Translations under genes and position numbers: made by a program
Notes under the pieces: generated by a model
What the model was told of the DNA's origin: nothing
The model's input: the letters and a program-made list of their open reading frames with translations, nothing else
Database searches by the model: none
Source of the DNA: an archaeon
GTDB taxonomy: Archaea; Altiarchaeota; Altiarchaeia; IMC4; QMZM01
Assembly: GCA_029933895.1 (NCBI GenBank)
Contig: JAOZNG010000061.1
Location: 1 to 6,973 of the forward strand
Direction of reading: 5' to 3'
DNA length: 6,973 bases
Part shown: positions 1 to 5,273 of the stretch, one piece after another
Layout: each line of letters begins with the position of its first letter
Position numbering within the stretch: the first letter of the stretch is position 1

Positions 1-19
1 GCTGAAGCTATACAATTAA

Positions 20-196
20 ATCAGAGAAAAACTCCAGACGGAATTACATGCCACAGTGAACAGAAAAGAAACCACCCCCAAAGAGGAAATAAAAAAGGCG
101 ATGGAAAAATTCAATACCACAAAAATAATAAACGCGATGGACGAAAAAGAATGCCGGAAGCTGTTCCTTGAGTTATTCAATGGTGTACGGAAATGA
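20..196 (+). CDS. C-terminal part of an unrecognised upstream protein (low confidence)
   Basis: An open frame with no in-frame ATG near its beginning runs to a TGA at 194-196, which overlaps the ATG of the next gene as ATGA. The translation is rich in Lys and Glu and looks helical; it ends ...NAMDEKECRKLFLELFNGVRK. The frame is closed on its left by TAA at 17-19, but another frame is open from base 1 and could join it if one base near 17-22 were extra. It may be the tail of a longer gene broken by a frameshift or sequence error, or a small gene starting at GTG 56 (46 residues), for which I see no good ribosome site. No family recognised. The coupled overlap with the next start is the main support. 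Confidence 0.35.
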   Translation: MREKLQTELHATVNRKETTPKEEIKKAMEKFNTTKIINAMDEKECRKLFLELFNGVRK

Positions 197-1230
197 GAAA
201 CATAAAACTAAATCTCCTGACGGGCTTAATACTCCTAACCACGACAGCAACGCCGCAACAGCTAACAGCCAACAACAACTCATTTGATGCAGTATACGGG
301 GACTACTCCTTCAGGGTTGACTCATTGATAGAGTCAGGCGCATTCTGCGAGATAAAATCCGCTCTCGTAACTATCTGGGACCCCAGAGACAACATATACC
401 TGAAAAAAATGGAGAGAGATAAGACCATAAAAATAGACGGCTTCGGAGCACAGTTCATTAAGGGATACAGGAGAGAAAGTGTAAGCTACCTCAACTTCAA
501 CATCACGAACAGCAGCGAAGCAGTGAATGAATCCAAGGGAGAGATAACGGTGACCAGCAAGGGATACATCCAAGGTCACAGGAACTACAGATTCAAGGTA
601 GACCACTTAATCTATGGAAGCACCGGGTGCGCGGTCAAAAAAGCAGTCCTAGAGATCATAAGACCAGATGAGACGAAAACAGAGAAGACCCTGCTCGTGG
701 GGAACACAATCTACTTCGAGGACATGGAGATTGAATTATTGGATGCCTACCAGTCAAGGGACGTATCCTATGCTGAAATAGCAACGAGCAGCGTTACGAG
801 CTGCGTGGAGACAGACAACGGAGACAACATCCTACAGAAGGGAGTCTGTAAAGACTCAACAGGGAGCTACACCGACATCTGTCTCGGGGATATGATAGTG
901 GAGTACTCGTGCATAAACAACCTATGCAGGATAACCACCGTAGAATGCGGTAAAGGTAGATGCATTGAAGGTGTGTGCGTGGGAGCGGAGACCACAACAA
1001 CGACCTCGACAACCACCACAACCTCAACAACAACCACAACCTGTTCAACAACATCCCAGACAACAACCTCTTCGACAACAACATCCCAGACAACAACCTC
1101 AGCTTCCACGACAACAACAGCCGATAAAGATAAACCCCTGCTGAACCTGAACCCAGAACACGCCATGATTCTCACACTATTCTTTCTAATGATTCTAGGC
1201 TACCAATACATTAACAGAAAAAAAACATGA
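193..1230 (+). CDS. Secreted, membrane-anchored surface protein with two related domains, Cys-rich module and Thr-rich stalk
   Basis: The function is unknown, but the architecture is clear in the 345-residue translation. Residues 1-26 form a signal peptide (short basic start, hydrophobic core, cleavage likely near QQLTA/NNN). Residues about 38-108 and 132-200 are two versions of one domain: YSFRVDSLIESGAFCEIKSA aligns with YRFKVDHLIYGSTGCAVKKA, with Cys52 and Cys146 at the same position. Both end in a VSY plus short acidic/Asn/Ser strand. They look beta-rich. Residues 204-262 hold eight Cys in a module starting CVETDNGDN and containing VEYSC, a pattern I associate with secreted proteins of DPANN and related archaea. 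Residues 267-309 are a Thr/Ser/Gln stalk, probably O-glycosylated. Residues 325-340 are a membrane helix followed by basic NRKKT, giving a type I anchor with the bulk outside the cell. It overlaps mtaB by 4 bp. Adhesion or envelope-layer roles are possible but unproven. Confidence 0.85.
   Translation: MRNIKLNLLTGLILLTTTATPQQLTANNNSFDAVYGDYSFRVDSLIESGAFCEIKSALVTIWDPRDNIYLKKMERDKTIKIDGFGAQFIKGYRRESVSYLNFNITNSSEAVNESKGEITVTSKGYIQGHRNYRFKVDHLIYGSTGCAVKKAVLEIIRPDETKTEKTLLVGNTIYFEDMEIELLDAYQSRDVSYAEIATSSVTSCVETDNGDNILQKGVCKDSTGSYTDICLGDMIVEYSCINNLCRITTVECGKGRCIEGVCVGAETTTTTSTTTTTSTTTTTCSTTSQTTTSSTTTSQTTTSASTTTTADKDKPLLNLNPEHAMILTLFFLMILGYQYINRKKT
991..1119 (+). repeat. Low-complexity Thr-stalk repeat in the surface protein
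   Basis: The stretch consists of degenerate ACA/ACC/ACG threonine codons separated by TCx serine and CAG glutamine codons. It contains an exact 25-bp direct repeat at 1046-1070 and 1076-1100 (period 30 bp, ten residues), and shorter repeats upstream. It encodes the stalk between the Cys-rich module and the membrane anchor. Because the repeat period is a multiple of three, gain or loss of units would change stalk length without breaking the frame. Confidence 0.85.
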
Positions 1231-2492
1231 GCCAGAAGACGATCAGCTTCGAGACATACGGTTGCGCGGTAAACAAGGCAGATACGGAATACATGACAGG
1301 GCTTCTCGAGAAATCAGGGTATGCCATAACAGATGATGCGGAAGTCACAGTGGTGAACACCTGCACTGTAAAAACCCCCACAGAGAAGAAGATACTGGAG
1401 AGACTCAGAGAGCTGGAGCGAGAAAAAAGAAAAGTTGTTGTCTCAGGATGCATGCCTTCCGCGCAACCTGAGGTAACAGAGGAATTCAGGGAGTTCTCGT
1501 TCATAGGAGTTAACGTCAGAGACATAGTGGAGGCGGTTGATGAAACAAGGAAAGGTCAGAGATTTATCAGGATATCCAGGCAAGGGAACATACTGGGTTT
1601 ACCTAAGAGGAGATGGAACAGGCTGGTGGAGATCATACCCATAGCCTCAGGCTGTGCTGGAGACTGCAGTTACTGTATCACCAGAAAAGCCAGGGGAGGC
1701 CTTCAATCCCGCCCCCTGCGAGATATCCTGTGGAGGGTTAGGGAATCCCTCAGAGAAGGAGTGAGGGAGCTGTGGATTACTGCACAGGACACAGGCGCCT
1801 ACGGCCTTGATTCAGGATCCTCCCTGCCTGAGTTGCTGAATGAGATAACAAAGATTAAGGGAGCATACAGGATAAGGGTTGGTATGATGAACCCCCAGCA
1901 CGCTAGAGAGATGCTGGATGACCTGGTTGAGTGCTACCAGAGCGATAAGATATACAGGTTCCTGCACCTGCCTGTTCAGTCAGGAGACAACACGGTTCTG
2001 AAGGCCATGAACCGGCGATACAGGGTGAGTGACTTCAAGGCAGTCGTTGAAAGATTCAGGGAGGAAATCAACGACCTCACAGTATCCACAGACGTTATAT
2101 TAGGGTTTCCCGGTGAGGATGATAAGGCATTCCAGAACACGGTGGACTTAATAAGAGAGGTTAAGCCGGAGGTTTTACATATATCACGGTTCTGGCTCAG
2201 ACCAGGCACACAGGCAGAAGGAATGAAGCAACATCCCACGAGAATAACAAAAGACAGGTCCAGGGTTATGAGCGAAATATTCAAGGAATACGCGCTGGAG
2301 AAGAACAGAGCATGGATTGGTTGGAGGGGGAGGATCCTTGTCTCAGGGAAAGGCAGGTATGGCTCCCTTGTAGGCAGAAACCAGTCCTACAAGCCCGTGA
2401 TACTTGAAACCACCAGAGATGCTCTAGGGGAGTTCGTGGATGTCAGGATAAGGGATGCCACATTCTATGACCTAAGAGGGGTTGTTGTTTAA
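1227..2492 (+). CDS. mtaB: Archaeal-type tRNA (t6A37) methylthiotransferase, radical SAM
   Basis: The product is predicted to convert N6-threonylcarbamoyladenosine at position 37 of ANN-decoding tRNAs to its 2-methylthio form, as in the e-MtaB/CDKAL1 group. The 421 residues match the usual family length. The N-terminal UPF0004 domain (about 1-105) starts FETYGCAVN and supplies Cys13, Cys46 (NTCTV) and Cys75 (SGCMP) for one 4Fe-4S cluster. The radical SAM domain (about 135-330) has the CxxxCxxC motif CAGDCSYC (Cys143, 147, 150), followed by ITRKARGGLQSR, HLPVQSGD and the TDVILGFPGE motif. A C-terminal TRAM-like tRNA-binding region covers about 355-421. The ATG overlaps the preceding stop (ATGA), which points to translational coupling. 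The 3' end overlaps the convergent membrane-protein gene by 21 bp. Family assignment is secure; e-MtaB rather than MiaB rests on archaeal context and sequence style. Confidence 0.93.
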   Translation: MSQKTISFETYGCAVNKADTEYMTGLLEKSGYAITDDAEVTVVNTCTVKTPTEKKILERLRELEREKRKVVVSGCMPSAQPEVTEEFREFSFIGVNVRDIVEAVDETRKGQRFIRISRQGNILGLPKRRWNRLVEIIPIASGCAGDCSYCITRKARGGLQSRPLRDILWRVRESLREGVRELWITAQDTGAYGLDSGSSLPELLNEITKIKGAYRIRVGMMNPQHAREMLDDLVECYQSDKIYRFLHLPVQSGDNTVLKAMNRRYRVSDFKAVVERFREEINDLTVSTDVILGFPGEDDKAFQNTVDLIREVKPEVLHISRFWLRPGTQAEGMKQHPTRITKDRSRVMSEIFKEYALEKNRAWIGWRGRILVSGKGRYGSLVGRNQSYKPVILETTRDALGEFVDVRIRDATFYDLRGVVV

Positions 2493-3398
2493 CAGTATCT
2501 TGTCCACCAGCCCCATGGAATCAACCAGTATGGAGTTGAACCTCACCAGCAGTATGAAGGTCACACCAGAAGTCTCGCTTAAACCCAGGATGCTGAAGAG
2601 GACTGCGCTCCCCCCCTCCGTAAATCCAAGACCAGCTGGTGATAAAGGGATGAACATTACTGTAGTCAATAGAGGCTGCAGCAACAAGGCTGTGACGAAA
2701 TCAATACCGGCGCCAAGGGAGTGAGCTATTAAATACCATTGAGCACTCATGTAAATCCATGAGAGAAGAGCTACAAAAACAACACCAGCCAGGGTTTTCA
2801 GTTCCATCTCCTTCGACGCCTTCTGCATTAACTCCACGTTAACCAGAAACCTCCTCAACAAGGGAATCCCCTCCATGACCCTGTTCAGCGCATCCGTGTA
2901 GAGCACTAAGCCTATTGCTGCCACGATAAAAACAGGGACCATGGAGACAGTCAAGAAATAGCTAACAGAGGCATTTGATGAAAGAAGAGAGGAGATATAT
3001 ATTAACGCTGTGATGCAGAGGAAAACCTTTATGGTGAAATTCACGCCCTGGATCAAGGTAACAATGCCTATGTTACCTGAGGTTGATTTACTTGTTCCCT
3101 TGGAGATAGAGAAGGCTGTATAATAATACCCCACCCTGCCAGGTGTTGCGTTACTGTACAGCATACCCCTCATGTGTGCCATCCAGACACCCCACAGGGA
3201 GCCGCCCATGGAAATCTTCAGGGCAAGAGAGGCTATGAACTCGTTGACTAAATAGAATAAACCAGCTAAGAGAAACAACTCAATCCTTGTCTTGGCCACG
3301 GACTCGATTATCCTCCCGGGACCCAGGGTTCCTATAATGTAGGCGAGAATCAACAAGCCAAGAGAAAAGGCCAGGATGTTCCTCAAGCGCGAATCCAT
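2472..3398 (-). CDS. Flippase-like integral membrane protein (UPF0104 / LPG-synthase transmembrane family)
   Basis: This 308-residue protein is strongly hydrophobic, with about seven or eight membrane helices (roughly 7-24, 39-61, 119-138, 145-167, 203-225, 232-251, 262-288). It carries the family signatures: TPGRVG at 85-90, just after MRGMLYSNA, and PLSPAGLGFTEGG at 251-263. Members of this family (PF03706) resemble the membrane domain of bacterial lysylphosphatidylglycerol synthases. They are widespread in archaea, often near envelope or glycan genes, and are thought to move or modify lipid-linked substrates; the actual substrate is usually unknown. There is no soluble aminoacyl-transferase domain here, so it is not a full MprF. 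The gene is divergent from deoxyhypusine synthase across 48 bp and convergent with mtaB with overlapping 3' ends. The start at 3398 lies about 26 nt from a TATA-like element, consistent with a leaderless mRNA. Confidence 0.85.
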   Translation of the reverse strand: MDSRLRNILAFSLGLLILAYIIGTLGPGRIIESVAKTRIELFLLAGLFYLVNEFIASLALKISMGGSLWGVWMAHMRGMLYSNATPGRVGYYYTAFSISKGTSKSTSGNIGIVTLIQGVNFTIKVFLCITALIYISSLLSSNASVSYFLTVSMVPVFIVAAIGLVLYTDALNRVMEGIPLLRRFLVNVELMQKASKEMELKTLAGVVFVALLSWIYMSAQWYLIAHSLGAGIDFVTALLLQPLLTTVMFIPLSPAGLGFTEGGSAVLFSILGLSETSGVTFILLVRFNSILVDSMGLVDKILLNNNPS

Positions 3399-3446
3399 AG
3401 AGTAACTAATGATTTAGTAGTTAAATTATGCCTCCAATAATTAGCT
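3399..3446. promoter_or_regulatory. Compact divergent promoter between the flippase-like gene and deoxyhypusine synthase
   Basis: These 48 bp separate two divergent ATG codons. TTAAATTA at 3421-3428 is TATA-like on both strands (TAATTTAA on the other). Its centre is about 26 nt from the leftward start and about 23 nt from the rightward start, so one element could drive leaderless or near-leaderless transcripts both ways. An inverted repeat, TAACTA (3403-3408) and TAGTTA (3417-3422), partly overlaps the element and could be an operator. Assignment is by spacing and composition only. Confidence 0.45.
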
Positions 3447-4388
3447 ATGGAGGAAGTAGTAGATATAGACTCAAACCTCGTGGATGTGGACGACATCATA
3501 AGAGAGATGAAGGCTTCAGGGGGTTTCACAGCCAAGAAATTCTCTCTTGGAGTGGACATTCTGGAGAGGATGTGCAGTGACAGGGAATGTCTAAGGTTCC
3601 TGTCTTTTCCGGCATGTGTTATGGCCACGGGATTGCGGGGTGTTCTGAGGGATCTGGTTAAGGAGAAACTATTTGATGTTGTTGTGACCACCACAGGCTC
3701 CCTTGACCATGACCTGGCTCGACTATGGAAGAGATACTATCACGGCAGCTTTGAACTAGACGACAGGGAGCTGCACAGGAAACAAATAAACCGTTTAGGT
3801 AACATCCTCATACCCAACGAAAGCTACGGCATGGTGTTGGAGGATAGGCTTCAACCCATATTCAGTGAAGTATTTCGGGAACGCAGTGAGATCTCCGGCC
3901 ATGAGCTGGTCTGGATGATAGGGAAACACCTGGGTAAAGAGGAGAACAGAGGGGATTCACTGACATACTGGGCTTACAGGAACAGGATACCTGTTTTCAT
4001 TCCAGGATTCTTTGATGGTGCAGTGGGTTCACAGCTCTGGATGTTCTGGCAGACCCGCAGAGGCCTGAAGGTTAACATGTTCCTTGACGAGCAGAAGCTA
4101 TCGGATCTGGTCTTTGATGCAGAGAAGACAGGCGCCTTCATGGTTGGGGGAGGCATCTCGAAACACCACACCATCTGGTGGAATCAGTTCAGGGAGGGCT
4201 TGGACTACAGCGTTTATGTGACAACGGCCGCTGAATTCGACGGCAGCCTCTCAGGTGCCAGAATGAGGGAGGCGATAAGTTGGGGTAAACTGAGGGAGGA
4301 CGCAACCTATGTCACAATAGACTCTGATGCGACGCTGGCTCTGCCGTTCATGGTTGCTGCGTTAAAAAAGCGGCTGAGAGTTAAATAG
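3447..4388 (+). CDS. dys: Deoxyhypusine synthase
   Basis: The enzyme transfers the aminobutyl group of spermidine, using NAD, to one lysine of translation factor aIF5A, the first step of hypusine formation. The 313-residue length fits archaeal members. Family landmarks are visible along the chain: TTTGSLDHDLAR (81-92), part of the NAD-binding surface; IPNESYG (122-128); IPVFIPGFFDGAVGSQLW (181-198) at the spermidine site; GGGISKHHTIWWNQ (234-247), with Lys239 as the likely catalytic lysine that forms the imine intermediate; and VTTAAEFDGSLSGA (258-271). The ATG at 3447 lies 18 nt after the TATA-like box, so the message may be leaderless. No other polyamine gene is next to it. The stop at 4386-4388 is followed 58 bp later by tRNA-Ser. 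No key residue seems missing. Confidence 0.95.
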   Translation: MEEVVDIDSNLVDVDDIIREMKASGGFTAKKFSLGVDILERMCSDRECLRFLSFPACVMATGLRGVLRDLVKEKLFDVVVTTTGSLDHDLARLWKRYYHGSFELDDRELHRKQINRLGNILIPNESYGMVLEDRLQPIFSEVFRERSEISGHELVWMIGKHLGKEENRGDSLTYWAYRNRIPVFIPGFFDGAVGSQLWMFWQTRRGLKVNMFLDEQKLSDLVFDAEKTGAFMVGGGISKHHTIWWNQFREGLDYSVYVTTAAEFDGSLSGARMREAISWGKLREDATYVTIDSDATLALPFMVAALKKRLRVK

Positions 4389-4410
4389 ATGATGAGGGAA
4401 GAAGACGGAA

Positions 4411-4421
4411 GGAATTAAAAA
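4411..4421 (+). promoter_or_regulatory. Likely TATA/BRE element of tRNA-Ser
   Basis: GGAATTAAAAA has a purine-rich left side (BRE-like) followed by a TATA-like ATTAAAAA. Its A/T core is centred about 26-27 nt before 4444, a few bases upstream of the mature tRNA 5' end at 4447, which is the expected archaeal spacing. A second A/T stretch at 4430-4437 is too close to the tRNA to be the TATA box. Confidence 0.45.
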
Positions 4422-4446
4422 GAAGAAATCTAAATAATGAATACAT

Positions 4447-4533
4447 GCCGAGGTGGCAGAGCCTGGACCAACGCGCGGGCCTGGAAAGCTCGTTCCCCTT
4501 GCGGGAGCTTGGGTTCAAATCCCAACCTCGGCG
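4447..4533 (+). tRNA. tRNA-Ser(GGA)
   Basis: A complete 87-nt class II tRNA with long variable arm. The acceptor stem GCCGAGG (4447-4453) pairs with CCTCGGC (4526-4532), and the discriminator is G4533. The anticodon stem CGGGC/GCTCG (4476-4480 with 4488-4492, one G-U pair) encloses loop CTGGAAA with anticodon GGA at 4483-4485, reading UCC and UCU serine codons. The variable arm is TCCC/GGGA (4494-4497 with 4503-4506) around CTTGC. The T arm is TTGGG/CCCAA around TTCAAAT. The D stem is short, with G-C and C-G pairs then an A-C mismatch; the conserved GG of the D loop is at 4465-4466. There is no intron, and CCA is not encoded (TCG follows), so it is added post-transcriptionally. Confidence 0.96.
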
Positions 4534-4555
4534 TCGTTTTTTTTGAGAAAGAATG
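4518..4555 (+). repeat. Direct repeat copy 1: tRNA-Ser 3' end plus downstream 22 bp (att-like)
   Basis: This copy starts in the T loop of tRNA-Ser, runs through the 3' acceptor strand, an oligo-T run of eight and GAGAAAGAATG. The same sequence recurs at 4672-4708, with one T fewer as the only difference. Integrases commonly use tRNA 3' halves as attachment sites, so this resembles an attL/attR pair, but no integrase gene is visible here. Confidence 0.8.
4534..4544 (+). terminator. Oligo-T terminator of tRNA-Ser
   Basis: TCG followed by eight T residues lies directly after the tRNA discriminator base. Archaeal RNA polymerase terminates at such U-rich tracts without needing a hairpin. A further T-rich stretch at about 4577-4587 could act as a backup. 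Confidence 0.6.
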
Positions 4556-4590
4556 CTTTGATTCAGGGAGATAATTGTTTCTTTTTTAAA

Positions 4591-4608
4591 GGGATTGGGG
4601 GGGTGGGG
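4591..4608 (+). other. G-quadruplex-like G tract
   Basis: GGGATTGGGGGGGTGGGG provides four runs of at least three G with loops of ATT, G and T, which satisfies a common G4 pattern. It lies between the two copies of the tRNA 3' end and shortly upstream of the G/C hairpin. Folding is inferred from the pattern only. Confidence 0.5.
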
Positions 4609-4629
4609 TCAGGATTAACTTAAAACTGG

Positions 4630-4655
4630 GGGAGGGGGGGATGCCCCCCCCTCCC
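4630..4655. other. 11-bp G/C hairpin with ATGC loop
   Basis: GGGAGGGGGGG (4630-4640) pairs perfectly with CCCCCCCTCCC (4645-4655) around an ATGC loop. It is very stable and far more G+C-rich than its surroundings. No T run follows directly on either side, so it is not an obvious bacterial-style terminator. A role in the duplication of the tRNA end, or as a structured RNA element, is possible. Confidence 0.7.
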
Positions 4656-4671
4656 GCGGTTTAGGGTGTTG

Positions 4672-4708
4672 AATCCCAACCTCGGCGTCGTTTTTTTGAG
4701 AAAGAATG
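4672..4708 (+). repeat. Direct repeat copy 2 of the tRNA-Ser 3' end (att-like)
   Basis: This stretch repeats 4518-4555, with seven T instead of eight. Only the 3' half of the tRNA T arm and the acceptor strand are present; the sequence to the left (GGGTGTTG) is unlike the tRNA, so no second functional tRNA is formed. The 116 bp between copies is too short to be a standard integrated element. Confidence 0.8.
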
Positions 4709-4898
4709 TGGCAGGCTGTCCCAGAGAAGATAGATGCTTTCTGGGATAGCGTTATTAAGAGCGTTGTGTGAATTACTTGTTTTCCGTGAATAAGTTGATC
4801 GCTGTTCCGCCCGCAAAAACCGATCCCTGTTGACAATAAAGCGCATAGGATTCCATGTCCTCCTGTCGTTGTCTTGGTGAAGGGGGATGCCTGGTTTT

Positions 4899-5273
4899 TC
4901 AGGGAGGCTGTTTCTTGTAGGGCTCTTGGATGAACTCCACCGTGGGGGAAATCCTCATCGGTTGCGGGTAGAGGTCCATCAGCTGATATATCTCCTCCGG
5001 CAAACCAGTTTCCACGTTAAGGTTAAGGCTTCTGAGGTCCTCCACATTCAGGGGGTAATCGTGTGTCCACTTTCCCTCAGTCAGGGAACTGCAGATGTTG
5101 TCTATATCCTGCTTCCTTGCTTTTCCCTCCAGCAGACTGTATACCAGGGAATGAAGCTGTTTCATTGCTTTCCTGGCTTGGTCTGCCAGAATCAGGGTCT
5201 CGTCATCCACCTTTTTCTCCCCTTTTCTCTCAACGGCCTTTAAGAGAGAGACTGCGGGATATATCTTCATCAT
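4899..5273 (-). CDS. C-terminal fragment of the SDH/DUF114 Clp-fold protease (frameshifted)
   Basis: This 124-residue frame is the second half of the gene whose first half ends at 5270. Reading it further upstream (QLGS before MMKIYPAV) recovers the family's DPQLG motif, which shows that it belongs to the same protein. It carries the family tail: a helical region with LILADQARKAMKQLHSLV, then GKWTHDYPLNVEDLRSL and LPEEIYQLMDLYPQ. It begins with two ATG codons overlapping the first fragment's TGA, so a separate product by restart is conceivable, but a lone fragment would lack the nucleophile and oxyanion loop. Joined to the first part the protein would be about 285 residues, close to the usual family length as I know it. 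Confidence 0.85.
   Translation of the reverse strand: MMKIYPAVSLLKAVERKGEKKVDDETLILADQARKAMKQLHSLVYSLLEGKARKQDIDNICSSLTEGKWTHDYPLNVEDLRSLNLNVETGLPEEIYQLMDLYPQPMRISPTVEFIQEPYKKQPP

Larger units (their letters stand above)
4534..4898. other. Gene-free region between tRNA-Ser and the DUF114 gene
   Basis: I see no convincing coding region. Open frames on the minus strand (4615-4836 and 4661-4846) overlap each other, run through the G/C hairpin and the duplicated tRNA end, and have no family resemblance. The stretch holds the tRNA terminator, a G-rich tract (4591-4608), a strong hairpin (4630-4655) and the second tRNA-end copy (4672-4708). From 4709 to 4898 nothing is recognised; the A run at 4815-4819 would give a short T5 on the minus strand and might help end the leftward transcript. 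Confidence 0.6.

Noticed and set aside
794..1175. Two long minus-strand open frames across the Thr-rich stalk
   Set aside because: They are the reverse complement of the low-complexity stalk, giving runs of Val/Glu or Leu/Ser. The plus-strand gene is well supported by signal peptide, repeats and anchor.
4387..4440. C/D box small RNA suggested by ATGATGA after deoxyhypusine synthase
   Set aside because: No D box (CTGA) or C'/D' pair lies at a suitable distance, and the stretch is explained as the tRNA promoter region.
4671..4690. A second tRNA gene at the repeat copy
   Set aside because: Only the 3' part of the T arm and the acceptor strand are present; no D or anticodon arm lies upstream.
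4720..4745. Hairpin CCCAGA/TCTGGG
   Set aside because: Only 6 bp with a 14-nt loop, and no T run follows; it is within chance expectation.
4615..4846. Overlapping minus-strand open frames of 61 and 73 codons downstream of tRNA-Ser
   Set aside because: They run through the G/C hairpin and the duplicated tRNA end, are of anomalous composition and show no family features.
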